The notes under the pieces are model-generated. The model made no database searches. It had not been told where the DNA came from and saw only the letters and a list, made by a program, of their open reading frames with translations. A stretch of DNA of 64,000 nucleotides from contig CAKUES010000003.1 of the NCBI GenBank assembly GCA_934646835.1, forward strand, positions 1 to 64,000, written 5' to 3'. Position 1 is the first letter of the stretch. The number at the start of each line of letters is the position of its first letter. Of this stretch, positions 42,669 through 51,302 are shown one piece after another. The DNA is from an uncultured Coriobacteriales bacterium. GTDB lineage: Bacteria; Actinomycetota; Coriobacteriia; Coriobacteriales; QAMH01. The translations under genes were made by a program, and so were the position numbers.

Positions 42669-43892
42669 CTAGCGCTTAACCCTGATGATGTCGTGGGGTG
42701 CGAGCGCGATGTTACTGGTTGCGCGGTAGAGCTCGTTGGTGCGGTTGGCGACGTCAGTGGGGAAGGGCTCTTCGTCCTCCTTGCCGCCGATGAACTCCAT
42801 GTCGCGCAGCTCGACGGGCTGGACGGGTTTGTGGGGGCTCATGAGCTCCATGGTCGCGCCGATCTCGAAGCGGTTGCGGCAGCGCAGCTCGCAGATGTAG
42901 CCTCCGTCAGCAGGCTCGCAGCTCAAGACCTCTGCTGCCCACTCCCACTGGCGGATGTAGTCGACGCTGGCGTGCGTCTGGTGCGCGGGGCCAAAGTAGA
43001 AGCCCGTGCCATAGGGGCGGTGGCTCACGGTCTCGAGCTCGGCCGCAAAGTCCGCTGCGTCGGCTCCATCGAGCACCTGGCGGTACGCGTTGACGACGGT
43101 GGCGACGTAGTAAGCCTTCTTGTTGCGGCCCTCGATCTTGATGGAGTCGATGCCGGCAGCTGCCATCTCATGCACATGGGCGAGCATGTTCATGTCCTGC
43201 GCGTTCATGATGTAGGTGCCGTTGTCATCCTCCTCCACGCCGTAGTACTCGCCAGGGCGCTTCTCCTCGACAAGCGCGTAGCTCCAACGACAGCTCTGAG
43301 CGCAATGGCCGCGCAGCGCGCTGCGGCCGGTGGTGTAGTCGCTGATGAGGCAGCGGCCGGAGTAGGCCATGCACATGGCGCCGTGGGCGAAGGCCTCGAG
43401 CTCGAGGTCTGCGGGCAGCTTTGCGCGCATAGCGGCGATATCGGCCAGGGAGAGCTCGCGGGCGCAGACGATGCGCTTGGCACCGAGCTCGTACCACATG
43501 AGGGCCGCCTCGGCGTTGGAGACGCTTGCCTGCGTGCTCACGTGGATGGCGACATTTGGGGCCACGCGCCTTGCAACGCGCAGTGCACCCAAGTCGCCGA
43601 TGATGAGCGCGTCGACTCCTGCGGCGGCTAGCGCAGCCAGGTAATGCTCGAGCTCCTCGAAGTCGTGCTCGTGCATGACGATATTGCAGGTCACGTGCAC
43701 GTCGACGCCGCGCTCGTGCGCATAGGCGACGACCTGCGGCATCTCCTCGAGAGAGAAGTTGCACGCACGCGCTCGCATGCCAAACTTGTCGCAGGCAAGG
43801 TAGACCGCATCCGCGCCAAAGCGGATGGCATACTCGAGCTGCTCCCAGCCGCCTGCCGGCGCGAGGAGCTCAGGCTTCTTGGTTTGTTGCAT
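42669..43892 (-). CDS. U32-family peptidase-like protein (TrhP/YrrO type)
   Basis: A 407-residue U32 protein. N-terminus PELLAPAGGWEQLEYAIRFGADAVYLA; the U32 signature is in AHGAMCMAYSGRCLIS with following cysteines in HCAQSCRW, which in this family bind an Fe-S cluster. Several U32 proteins (TrhP, RlhA) are RNA hydroxylation enzymes rather than peptidases; the length and C-terminus fit TrhP of the YrrO/YegQ type, involved in ho5U34 in tRNA. That function is inferred. The ATG overlaps the stop of the gene before it (TAATG), so the two are coupled. Confidence 0.85.
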   Translation of the reverse strand: MQQTKKPELLAPAGGWEQLEYAIRFGADAVYLACDKFGMRARACNFSLEEMPQVVAYAHERGVDVHVTCNIVMHEHDFEELEHYLAALAAAGVDALIIGDLGALRVARRVAPNVAIHVSTQASVSNAEAALMWYELGAKRIVCARELSLADIAAMRAKLPADLELEAFAHGAMCMAYSGRCLISDYTTGRSALRGHCAQSCRWSYALVEEKRPGEYYGVEEDDNGTYIMNAQDMNMLAHVHEMAAAGIDSIKIEGRNKKAYYVATVVNAYRQVLDGADAADFAAELETVSHRPYGTGFYFGPAHQTHASVDYIRQWEWAAEVLSCEPADGGYICELRCRNRFEIGATMELMSPHKPVQPVELRDMEFIGGKEDEEPFPTDVANRTNELYRATSNIALAPHDIIRVKR

Positions 43893-44590
43893 TAAAAGAC
43901 CAACCCGGGGAAGTGGACGGTGAACATGGCGATTGCAGCTACCACGAGGTAGCTCGCAAAGAACGGCAGCTTCTTGTTGGGAGCCGCCTTCATGTAGAGC
44001 GCGCCGATCAAAGCGGCGATGAGCGCGCAAGGGAGGTTCATGTAGCCCATGAGCACTGCGCTGAAAAAGACGAGTGCGAGGTCGGTGCTGTCAAAGGGGA
44101 GCTTCCAGGCGCCCTTCTTCCAGATGAGTGCGGAGCCGATAATCGTCATGAGGATGCCTCCGATGGCGCCCAGTGCGACCGGCACGACCGTGGCAGAGAA
44201 GATGTTGCCCATGACGAGCGAGTAGATGCGGCTTGCGACGCCGACGATGAAGAGCAAGACCGTGATGACGGCGACTGCGGTATTGTAGCCCTTGGAGCCG
44301 GCGAAGACGACCTCGCCATCGAGCTGATGGCCTTCCGTCTGCTCGCGTTCGTCATCCCAACGCTTGTGGGCGCGCTGTTTCTCTGTCGTGCCGTCCTCGT
44401 CGACAACCTCGGCCTCGACGTCGATGGGTGTATCGTCTTGCTGCGGCTGGCTGGTGCCGAACATGTCGTCAAAGGGCGAGCTATAGCCCTGGCTCTCGCC
44501 GGCAGCGCGACGAGACTCCTCTGCGAAGCTGCGCGCAGCAGCCTGGCCCAAGAGGCGGAAGAGGATGTTGGCCATCGGGTTGTAATACAT
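43892..44590 (-). CDS. Membrane protein of unknown function
   Basis: A 232-residue protein. The first 110 residues are soluble, rich in charged and Gln residues, with a low-complexity acidic stretch (DDTPIDVEAEVVDEDG). The rest has about five hydrophobic segments (AVAVITVLLFIVGVAS, AATVVPVALGAIGGIL, LALVFFSAVLMGYM, CALIAALIGALYM, FFASYLVVAAIAMF). No family is recognised. The ATG at 44590 directly follows the HAD stop codon; a second in-frame ATG at 44575 is possible. It overlaps the U32 gene by one base. It may work with U32 or merely be carried in the operon. Confidence 0.75.
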   Translation of the reverse strand: MYYNPMANILFRLLGQAAARSFAEESRRAAGESQGYSSPFDDMFGTSQPQQDDTPIDVEAEVVDEDGTTEKQRAHKRWDDEREQTEGHQLDGEVVFAGSKGYNTAVAVITVLLFIVGVASRIYSLVMGNIFSATVVPVALGAIGGILMTIIGSALIWKKGAWKLPFDSTDLALVFFSAVLMGYMNLPCALIAALIGALYMKAAPNKKLPFFASYLVVAAIAMFTVHFPGLVF

Positions 44591-45259
44591 CTAGGAGAGC
44601 AGCTCCTTTACGGCGTTAGGGATCTCTGATGGATTGTCTACGCAGACCGTCGCAGCGTCAAGCTCCGCAGGCTCACCGTAACCGAACCTGCATCCAATCG
44701 AGGGGATGTTGGCCTTGGTGGCGACCTCGATGTCATGGAAGCGGTCGCCGACCATCAGGTGGGGGTAGGGGTGCTTGCCGTCGTCGCAGACCTGCTGGTA
44801 GATCTCCCATTTTGCCAGACCGGGGAAGTCCTGTGCGCAGTGGTAGATATCGATCCATCGATCGAGACCGTAATAGCCGCGGTGGGCATCGCGGTACCTG
44901 GTGCCGCAGTTGCTCAAGAAAGCGATGGTGTAGCCCTCGTCTTTCAGGGTTTGGAGCATGTTCGGAACACCCTCGAAGAGCGCGCCGGCTCCCTGTGCGC
45001 TGAGGCTGCTCATCTCGGTTCCGATCATCTGGGCAGCCTTGCGCCAGATTTCCTCGGGAAGATGCGGGATGAAGGTCGTCCACATCTTCTCCGTCGTCCA
45101 GCCCAGCCAACGGCTGATCCAATCATCCTCGTACTCGGCGTGCTCGATATGGCCCTCGCTCTCAAGCCAGGCCACCGCCTTGCGAAACGCGGGCCCGTAG
45201 ACCTGCATGCTGTCATGGAGCGTGCCGTCGTAGTCGAAGAAGATAGTGCCGGTTGCCAT
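44591..45259 (-). CDS. HAD-superfamily phosphatase
   Basis: A 222-residue HAD-IA protein. Motif I FFDYDGTLHDS, motif II AFLSNCG, Lys in FPGLAKWEIY, motif IV MVGDRFHDIEVA. A helical cap lies between. It is the first gene of a three-gene operon with the membrane protein and U32 genes. GAAAGGA sits a few bases upstream of the ATG at 45259. The substrate is unknown; PGP/PpaX-like phosphatases are the closest type. Confidence 0.82.
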   Translation of the reverse strand: MATGTIFFDYDGTLHDSMQVYGPAFRKAVAWLESEGHIEHAEYEDDWISRWLGWTTEKMWTTFIPHLPEEIWRKAAQMIGTEMSSLSAQGAGALFEGVPNMLQTLKDEGYTIAFLSNCGTRYRDAHRGYYGLDRWIDIYHCAQDFPGLAKWEIYQQVCDDGKHPYPHLMVGDRFHDIEVATKANIPSIGCRFGYGEPAELDAATVCVDNPSEIPNAVKELLS

Positions 45260-45290
45260 GGGTTCCTTTCTGGACGCTGGATGCGGAGTG

Positions 45291-45351
45291 TCTGGAAAAC
45301 GTTGATTACGTAGGGAGGGACCGAAGTCCCTCCCCATAAGCCTCGCATTAT
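45291..45351. repeat. Family A element, internally shortened
   Basis: TGGAAAACGTTGATTACGT joins directly to the core hairpin (AGGGAGGGACC / GTCCCTCCC) and CATAAGCCTCGCATTAT. About 50 bp between the left end and the core are missing. It abuts the next family A copy. Confidence 0.8.
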
Positions 45352-45470
45352 CTAGGGAAATACTGATTAATGCAGATGTCCACTGCGCATGGTTGGCAAA
45401 ACCGCTGGTTACGTAGGGGAGGGACTCTGTCCCTCCCCATAAGCCTCGCATTTAATCAGCGCTTTCCTAG
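45352..45470. repeat. Family A element, full length (119 bp)
   Basis: The left end is CTAGGGAAATACTGATTAA, with a core hairpin at about 45416-45440, and the right end is AATCAGCGCTTTCCTAG. Head-to-tail with the shortened copy at 45291. Confidence 0.92.
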
Positions 45471-45491
45471 GTTTTCCTTAGGATGTCTATC

Positions 45492-45953
45492 CTACAGCTG
45501 GTTGATGAGGTTGACCATCTCGATGGCGCCGCATGCGCACTCGTAGCCCTTGTTGCCGGCCTTGGAGCCTGCGCGCTCGACAGCCTGCTCGATGGTGTCG
45601 GTGGTGATGACGCCGAACATGACGGGCTTGCCGGTCTGCAGGGAGATCTGAGCGGTGCCCTTGGCAACCTCGTTGCAGACGAGGTCGTAGTGGCTCGTCG
45701 CGCCGCGGATCACAGCGCCGAGCACGATGACCGCGTCGTACTTGTCGCTCTCGGCCATCTTCTTGGCGACCAGGGGCAGCTCGAAGGCGCCGGGGACCCA
45801 GGCGACGTCGATGTCGTCCTCGTCGACGTCATGACGGACCAGGCCGTCGATTGCGCCGCCGACCAGCTTGTTGACGATGATCTCGTTGAAACGGGCGGCG
45901 ACGATGCCGACCTTGAGACCCTTGCTGACTACCTTGCCCTCGAACTTCTTCAT
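45492..45953 (-). CDS. ribH: 6,7-dimethyl-8-ribityllumazine synthase RibH
   Basis: A 153-residue riboflavin-pathway enzyme that condenses 5-amino-6-ribitylaminouracil with dihydroxybutanone phosphate. The conserved blocks IVAARFNE, VPGAFELP, LGAVIRGATSHYD and GVITTDTIEQAVERAG are all present. It is the last gene of the rib cluster, 221 bp after ribBA. GAAAGGA precedes the ATG. Confidence 0.97.
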   Translation of the reverse strand: MKKFEGKVVSKGLKVGIVAARFNEIIVNKLVGGAIDGLVRHDVDEDDIDVAWVPGAFELPLVAKKMAESDKYDAVIVLGAVIRGATSHYDLVCNEVAKGTAQISLQTGKPVMFGVITTDTIEQAVERAGSKAGNKGYECACGAIEMVNLINQL

Positions 45954-46050
45954 GGTGGTTCCTTTCTGTGCCTGTTGGCTCTGCTTCTTGTCAGTTTTGC
46001 CGATGAACGCCTTAATCGCGCATCGGAGTGTTCATTGCATCATCCGTTAT

Positions 46051-46089
46051 GTTGAGCGTCAGTCCCGAAGGGCCGAAGTCGAAACATCT
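46051..46089. repeat. GTTGAGCG...GAAGTCGAAACATCT repeat
   Basis: A loose copy of a GTTGAGCG-(C/T)AG-...-CGAAG-CATCT sequence that recurs at 62393-62429. It is related to the TCATTCTGA...GTCGAAGAATCT repeats at 24336-24380. The 221-bp gap it sits in holds no gene. Confidence 0.5.
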
Positions 46090-46174
46090 AGCTGCAGCTC
46101 AGTGAAGGTTGCAGGTCAAGCACCTCGACTCCGTCCCGCGCGCCTCGCTCCGCATGACGTCGGTGCTCGAATCT

Positions 46175-47383
46175 CTACTCGATGTCGAGCAGGTGGCCCA
46201 TCTTCTCCTTCTTGGTCTTGAGATAGGCGTGGTCGTGGCTGGTTTCCTCGACCTGGATGGGCACGCGCTCGACGATCTCCATGCCAAAGTCGCTGAGCTG
46301 GTAGACCTTGTCGGGGTTGTTGGTGAGCAGGCGCAGCGTCTTCACGCCGAGCTCGCGCAGGATCTGCGCGCCGATGTAGTACTCGCGCTCGTCACCGGCA
46401 AAGCCCAACGCGAGGTTGGCCTCCAGTGTGTCCATGCCCTGATCCTGCAGCTCGTAGGCGCGCAGCTTGTTGACCAAGCCGATGCCGCGACCCTCCTGGC
46501 GCATGTAGAGGATGATGCCGCGACCCTCGGCCTCGACCTGGGACATGGCGGCTGCCAGCTGCTGGCCGCAGTCGCAGCGCAAAGATCCAAAGGCGTCGCC
46601 GGTCAAGCACTCGCTGTGGACGCGGGCAAGGACATTCTCGCCGTCGCCGATCTCGCCTTTGACCAAGGCGATGTGGTGCTCGCCGTTGAGCTTGTTGATG
46701 AAGGGAATCGCGCGGAACTCACCGTACTTGGTCGGCATGGCGACATCGGCCACCTTTTCGACCAAGACCTCATTCTTCTTGCGGTACTGCTGCAGCTGCT
46801 TGATGCTGACGAGCTTGAGGTCGAGCTTCTTGGCGAGCTCCTTGAGCTCTGCGGTGCGCATCATGGTGCCGTCATCGCGCATGATCTCGCAGCACAGGCC
46901 GCACTCCTTGAGGCCGGCCAGGCGGCACAGGTCGACGGTCGCCTCGGTGTGGCCGTTGCGCTCCAGGACGCCGCCGGGCTTGGCGATGAGCGGGAACATG
47001 TGGCCGGGGCGACGGAAGTCGGTGGGGCGGGCGTCAGGGTCGACGCACATGCGAGCGGTCAGGCCGCGCTCCTCGGCGCTGATGCCGGTGGTGGTGTCGA
47101 CGTGGTCGATGGACAGCGTGAACGCGGTCTCATGGTTGTCGGTGTTCTCGCTGACCATGGGCGGCAGCGCGAGCTTGTTGGCGAGCTCGACGCTCATGGG
47201 CGTGCAGATGAGGCCGCGTGCCCAGACGGCCATGAGGTTGACGTTTTCTGTCGTGGCGAACTCGGCCGCGCAGATGAAGTCGCCCTCGTTCTCGCGGTCG
47301 GGGTCGTCGACGCACATGATGACCTTGCCGGCGGCGAGGTCGGCCAGGGCTTCCTCGATGGTGTTGAATCCTTCAGGCTTCAT
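46175..47383 (-). CDS. ribBA: Bifunctional DHBP synthase / GTP cyclohydrolase II RibBA
   Basis: A 402-residue fusion. The N-terminal domain (about residues 1-200, VDDPDRENEGDF, HTEATVDLCRLAG) makes 3,4-dihydroxy-2-butanone 4-phosphate from ribulose 5-phosphate. The C-terminal domain (about 205-402) is GTP cyclohydrolase II, with zinc cysteines in CLTGDAFGSLRCDCGQQL and MRQEGRGIGLVNK. AAAGGAG lies just before the ATG at 47383; the frame extends upstream through a palindrome without a start. It is the third gene of the rib cluster and lies 161 bp after ribE. Confidence 0.97.
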   Translation of the reverse strand: MKPEGFNTIEEALADLAAGKVIMCVDDPDRENEGDFICAAEFATTENVNLMAVWARGLICTPMSVELANKLALPPMVSENTDNHETAFTLSIDHVDTTTGISAEERGLTARMCVDPDARPTDFRRPGHMFPLIAKPGGVLERNGHTEATVDLCRLAGLKECGLCCEIMRDDGTMMRTAELKELAKKLDLKLVSIKQLQQYRKKNEVLVEKVADVAMPTKYGEFRAIPFINKLNGEHHIALVKGEIGDGENVLARVHSECLTGDAFGSLRCDCGQQLAAAMSQVEAEGRGIILYMRQEGRGIGLVNKLRAYELQDQGMDTLEANLALGFAGDEREYYIGAQILRELGVKTLRLLTNNPDKVYQLSDFGMEIVERVPIQVEETSHDHAYLKTKKEKMGHLLDIE

Positions 47384-47449
47384 CGTTTTCTCCTTTATCT
47401 CTTCCGTGCTTCTCTGCTGGTTTTCCTGTTTCTTGCTACTTGCTGGCTC

Positions 47450-47494
47450 GTGACACCGTTTGGCACCTTTTGTACCAGTGACATTTGGTGTCAC
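47450..47494. repeat. Family B-related palindrome, degenerate
   Basis: GTGACACCGTTTGGCACC...CATTTGGTGTCAC. The arms are shorter than in the 53-bp copies. It lies between ribE and ribBA. Confidence 0.75.
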
Positions 47495-47544
47495 GATGTG
47501 TTGGTTGGGTTGTGGGTAGGCTCGGCTTGTCTGCTCTTTGTGCT

Positions 47545-48189
47545 CTAGCCGAGCAGTGCGAGCGCCTCCATCGTGAGGCCCGAGCTTGCGTCGTCTGCCT
47601 CCTTGGGCTGCATGAGCTTCTCGACGTACTTGCCGATAACGTCGCATTCGAGGTTGACGGAGTCTCCCACTTGGCGGGCAGACAGGCTCGTGACCGCGCG
47701 TGTGTGGGGGATGACGCTGACCTTGAAGCTCGAGCTGTCGACGGCTGCGACCGTGAGGCTGATGCCGTCGATGGTGATGGAGCCCTTCTCCACGATGTAG
47801 CGGAGCAAATCGGCACCGGCCTCGATGGTGTACCAGATGGCGTTGCCGTCGACCTTGATGTTGGTGATGCGGCCCATGCCGTCGATGTGGCCGGAGACGA
47901 TGTGGCCGCCAAAGCGGTCGCCCAGCGCCATGGCGCGCTCGAGGTTGACGGGGCTGCCGGCCTTGAGCTGGCCGAGCGACGAGCGCCTGAGCGACTCATG
48001 CATGACGTCGGCGGTGTAGCTGGTGGGTGTGAGCGAGGTCACGGTGAGGCATACGCCGTTGGTGGCGATGCTGTCGCCGATCTTGGTCCCCTCGAGAACC
48101 GTGCTCGCCTCGATCTCGAGCTGGGCGCTGACGTCGCCTTTTCGGATCGACTTGACATGCCCAAGCTCCTCGATGATGCCTGTGAACAT
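47545..48189 (-). CDS. ribE: Riboflavin synthase alpha chain RibE
   Basis: A 214-residue enzyme that dismutates two lumazine molecules to riboflavin. Two homologous beta-barrel halves are visible: MFTGIIEELG...NGVCLTV at the start and GHIVSGHIDGMGRI...DGISLTV in the second half. The start is the ATG at 48189. It lies 18 bp after ribD and is clearly co-transcribed with it. Confidence 0.97.
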   Translation of the reverse strand: MFTGIIEELGHVKSIRKGDVSAQLEIEASTVLEGTKIGDSIATNGVCLTVTSLTPTSYTADVMHESLRRSSLGQLKAGSPVNLERAMALGDRFGGHIVSGHIDGMGRITNIKVDGNAIWYTIEAGADLLRYIVEKGSITIDGISLTVAAVDSSSFKVSVIPHTRAVTSLSARQVGDSVNLECDVIGKYVEKLMQPKEADDASSGLTMEALALLG

Positions 48190-48207
48190 CTGCTGCCTGG
48201 CCTTTCC

Positions 48208-49329
48208 TTAACGCTCGTTTATCTTGACGTCGCCGCTGACGAGGATGTCGCGGCCGTATTGCTCGATCGTGACGTTGCCGAGCTCGAGCGCATCGCCCAT
48301 AAGTGCGATGCCGAGCCCTGCGACGGGGGAGGGTGCGTTCTTGCCGCCGGTCATCTTGGGGGCGATGTAGGCCTGCACATGGTCGACGCAACCTGCGTCG
48401 ACAAAGGCGCCGGCTGTCTGGGCGCCGCCCTCGACGATGAGGGAGTCGAAGCCCTCCTGGCCCATGCGGTCGAGCAAGGCGGGGATGCTGATGGAGCCGT
48501 CCTCGGCAGCAGGAAAGCTCCAGACCTTGCAGCCAGCGGCCTCGAGCGCCTCGCGGCGGCTCGGGTCTGCGTCCTCGGATGCGACGAGGTAAGTGGGGAC
48601 TTCGTTGGAGCGGGTGACCAAGACCGCGTCCAGCGGGCAGCGCAGCTTGCTGTCGATGACGAAGCGCGCGGGCTGGTGTGGATTGTGGTTGCCGGCGGGA
48701 CGTGCGGTGAGCTGGGGGTTGTCTGCGAGCACGGTGCCGATGCCGACGAGGATGGCCGCGCTCTTGGCGCGGTCCTCGTGGACGCGCTGGCGGGCTGCAT
48801 CACCGGTGATCCACTGGGAGCTGCCGGTGTGTGTCGCGGTCTTGCCGTCAAGCGTCATCGCGTACTTGAGAGTGACGAAGGGGCGCTTGGTCTGGATGTA
48901 GCTGAGCCATGCATGGTTGATGGCGCGGCACTCGTCGACCATGACGCCTTCGATGACCTCCACGCCTGCCGCGCGCAGCTGGGCGATGCCCTTGCCGGCG
49001 ACCAACGGGTTGGGGTCCGGTGCGCCCATGACGACGCGCTTGATGCCGGAGGCGATGACCGCTTCCGTACACGGGGGCTGCTTGCCGGTGTGGCAGCAAG
49101 GTTCGAGTGTAACGTAGATAGTGGCGCCTGCGGGGTCGTTGCCCTTTGCCTTGCAGTCGGCCAGCGCCTCGCGCTCGGCGTGGAGATTGCCGCAGCGGGT
49201 GTGGTAGCCCTCGCCGATGACCTCGCCATCGCGGACGATGACAGCACCGACCTGGGGGTTGGGGCATACCCAACCGGCACCCTTGGCAGCCAACGCAAGC
49301 GCGCGCTGCATATACAGCTCATGGTTCAT
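48208..49329 (-). CDS. ribD: Bifunctional deaminase/reductase RibD
   Basis: A 373-residue riboflavin-pathway enzyme. The N-terminal deaminase has zinc ligands in HAEREAL and PCCHTGKQPPC; the C-terminal reductase carries VTLKYAMTLDGKTA and LIVEGGAQ. The start is the ATG at 49329 (MNHELYMQRAL), with GGTGG five bases upstream; a GTG at 49338 is possible. It is the first gene of the rib cluster, and its ribosome site is 15-20 nt after an FMN riboswitch. Confidence 0.96.
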   Translation of the reverse strand: MNHELYMQRALALAAKGAGWVCPNPQVGAVIVRDGEVIGEGYHTRCGNLHAEREALADCKAKGNDPAGATIYVTLEPCCHTGKQPPCTEAVIASGIKRVVMGAPDPNPLVAGKGIAQLRAAGVEVIEGVMVDECRAINHAWLSYIQTKRPFVTLKYAMTLDGKTATHTGSSQWITGDAARQRVHEDRAKSAAILVGIGTVLADNPQLTARPAGNHNPHQPARFVIDSKLRCPLDAVLVTRSNEVPTYLVASEDADPSRREALEAAGCKVWSFPAAEDGSISIPALLDRMGQEGFDSLIVEGGAQTAGAFVDAGCVDHVQAYIAPKMTGGKNAPSPVAGLGIALMGDALELGNVTIEQYGRDILVSGDVKINER

Positions 49330-49344
49330 GAAAACCACCTTCTT

Positions 49345-49447
49345 CCATCCAGACTGTACTGTCGGTCACGGAGTTGCACCGTGTCAGCCAATGAGGCTCG
49401 CGGACTGTCACCGCCGGTCGGGAATTTCACCCTGCCCTGAAGATGTA
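49345..49447 (-). promoter_or_regulatory. FMN riboswitch (RFN element)
   Basis: On the minus strand the segment holds every RFN block: ATCTTCAGGGCAGGGTGAAA, TTCCCGACCGGCGGTGACAG, CCGCGAGCC, the variable helix, and GACCGACAGTACAGTCTGGATG. The 5' ATCTTC of helix P1 can pair with GAAGA immediately after the aptamer, adjacent to the GAAGGTGG ribosome site of ribD. This favours control of translation rather than termination. Confidence 0.97.
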
Positions 49448-49461
49448 TGCGATTGATTGGG

Positions 49462-49490
49462 AGGATAAAACCCCAGCGTTTCCCTGTCAA
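49462..49490 (-). promoter_or_regulatory. Promoter of the rib operon
   Basis: On the minus strand, TTGACA (49490-49485), a 17-bp spacer and TATCCT (49467-49462) stand just upstream of the riboswitch. The rest of the gap to 49615 has no visible gene. Confidence 0.85.
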
Positions 49491-49615
49491 TGTGGCTGCC
49501 CCGGGTAATCCGAGCTTTTTGTCCCAAATACCCAGTCTTTGACCACCTTGACCGCCCGCTCCCTATATTTTTGCGACCCTAAATACGGTCTGTTCGCCGA
49601 ACCTGGCAAGGAAAC

Positions 49616-49719
49616 GTGACACACTTTGTGCCAGTGACATTGTGTTTCACGCAGGAGAGTCGTAGGTCAACGCGAGCGCGCTGCGTGATGCACAATGTCA
49701 CTGGCACAAAGTGTGTCAC
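49616..49719. repeat. Family B element (104 bp)
   Basis: Ends GTGACACAC / GTGTGTCAC; centre contains GTCGTAGGTCAACGCGAG, close to that of the copy at 59084. Confidence 0.9.
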
Positions 49720-49879
49720 CGGGAAACCCACAAATGCGATGCAGTGGTGGAGTTGCCTTTGCTGCACATTGCTGGCTTTCGTGTCAGCGCCTGCGCGTCC
49801 CAAGCTCAACGTAGGCGCCAGACGAAGTCGGCGCCATCGGCTCACTGTGAGTCTGTGGATTCCTATGAATCGCTTGCCC

Positions 49880-49920
49880 AAAAAAGAAGGCGGGCCGAGT
49901 CGCCTCGGCCCGCCTTCTTT
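49880..49920 (-). terminator. Intrinsic terminator after the FKBP gene
   Basis: AGAAGGCGGGCCGAG pairs with CTCGGCCCGCCTTCT, with A-run and T-run at the two sides, so it can work in both directions. Confidence 0.92.
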
Positions 49921-49944
49921 GTATCGTTATGTGATTTGTTGCCC

Positions 49945-50370
49945 TTAGTCCTCGACCTCGACGAGCGTGATCTCGAAGTTGAGGGGCTTGCCAGCCAGCT
50001 CGTGGTTGGCGTCAAACTCGATGGCTTCCTCGTCCTTGAAGGTGACGGTGACGGGGATCTGCTGGCCGGCCGGGCCGCTCAGCAGGACGCGGTCGCCGAC
50101 GTTGAGGTTTTCGGCACCGGGCATGTGGCTGATGGGGGCCTTGAGGACGTTTTGGGGGTCGCGCTCGCCGTAGGCGTCCTTTGCCTCGAGGTGGACGTTG
50201 ACGGTCTGGCCGACCTCCATGGTCTTGACGGCCTCGTCGAAGCCCTTGATCATCTGGCCTGCGCCGCAGATGAAGTCCAGAGTCTCGCCGCGGTCGAGGG
50301 AGCTGTCGAACTTGGTGCCGTCGTCGAGGGTGCCGGTGTAGTGGACCTTGACCTTCTTGCCGTCGTTCAT
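49945..50370 (-). CDS. FKBP-type peptidyl-prolyl isomerase, SlyD-like
   Basis: A 141-residue cytoplasmic prolyl isomerase. FKBP half VKVHYTGTLDDGTKFDSSLDRG, IF-domain insert (YGERDPQNVLKAPISH) as in SlyD, then the closing strand LNFEITLVEV. It lacks the His/Cys-rich metal-binding tail of E. coli SlyD. The start is the ATG at 50370 (MNDGKKVKVHY), with GAAAGG upstream. It probably helps fold nascent proteins. Confidence 0.92.
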   Translation of the reverse strand: MNDGKKVKVHYTGTLDDGTKFDSSLDRGETLDFICGAGQMIKGFDEAVKTMEVGQTVNVHLEAKDAYGERDPQNVLKAPISHMPGAENLNVGDRVLLSGPAGQQIPVTVTFKDEEAIEFDANHELAGKPLNFEITLVEVED

Positions 50371-50586
50371 GGTGAAGAGCCTTTCACTTGTGGTTAGCTT
50401 TCGCTGTTTCAGTCCTAGCAGTGTAGCAGCTCTGCGGGATTTGGCCATCGCCGTGGTGCCAGCCGTTGCCGCTGCGTAACATGCCTTCGTGCGCTTGCGC
50501 TTTCATTTGTTACAATGACCAGTCGAAATCAGTTTTCCTGGCGGTCGCCGCTGCGCGCCGCTTTCACCGATCAGATAGGGAGCCCC

Positions 50587-51180
50587 ATGGCTGTCAACTT
50601 CCACAACTCCAGTTTCGCGTGTGCTTTTGGCACCTCCAGCCAGCTGCCCAAGGGCTGCGAGCCGGAGGTCGTCGTCTGCGGTCGCTCCAACGTGGGTAAG
50701 TCCTCCTTGCTCAACAAGCTGATGTTCCGCAAGAACCTGGCCAAGGTCTCTTCCAAGCCCGGTAAGACCGCGACCATCAACTTCTACGACATCGATAACA
50801 AGATCAAGCTCGTCGACCTGCCTGGCTATGGCTTTGCGGCAACGGCTAAGACGGAGAAGTCTCGCTGGCAGGAGCTCATCGACGGCTACTTCGATCAGGA
50901 TCGCCCGTTCTCCATGGTCTTGAGCTTGGTCGACATCCGTCACGATGCCCAAAAGCTCGACATCGCGATGATGAGCTACCTGCTCTCGCGCGAGCTGCCC
51001 TTCGCCGTCGTGCTCACCAAGGCCGACAAGCTCTCCAAGAACAAGGCCAACCAGCAGGCTGCCAGGATCCGCAAGCAGCTCGATCTTCCCAAGGAAGTCA
51101 AGATCCTCATGACCTCGAGCGAGAAAAACGAGGGCATCGACGACCTGCGCCGCTTCATCGCGGAGTCCTGTGGCAAGTAG
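50587..51180 (+). CDS. engB: Ribosome biogenesis GTPase EngB/YsxC
   Basis: A 197-residue small GTPase needed for 50S subunit assembly. G1 GRSNVGKSS (about residues 32-40), G2 GKTATINFY, G3 DLPGYGFA, G4 TKADKLS. The ATG at 50587 lacks a perfect ribosome site (TAGGGAG close by); the frame extends 24 codons upstream. Divergent from the FKBP gene. Confidence 0.95.
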   Translation: MAVNFHNSSFACAFGTSSQLPKGCEPEVVVCGRSNVGKSSLLNKLMFRKNLAKVSSKPGKTATINFYDIDNKIKLVDLPGYGFAATAKTEKSRWQELIDGYFDQDRPFSMVLSLVDIRHDAQKLDIAMMSYLLSRELPFAVVLTKADKLSKNKANQQAARIRKQLDLPKEVKILMTSSEKNEGIDDLRRFIAESCGK

Positions 51181-51240
51181 GGGGGCTTTCGCTCATCTAG
51201 ACAGCTGGCGTGGCCAACGTGGGATGCGCCTCGATAACGC

Positions 51241-51278
51241 AAGAGAGCCCGGAGGGATTCGTCCCTCCGGGCTCTCTT
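51241..51278. terminator. Bidirectional terminator between engB and carbonic anhydrase
   Basis: AAGAGAGCCCGGAGGGA pairs with TCCCTCCGGGCTCTCTT. Confidence 0.88.
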
Positions 51279-51302
51279 GCGCTTGCCGATTGTCTGCTCG
51301 CC

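Noticed and set aside
47485..49440. 651-codon plus-strand frame across ribE, ribD and the riboswitch
   Set aside because: It runs through the FMN aptamer and both rib genes, so it is a shadow frame.
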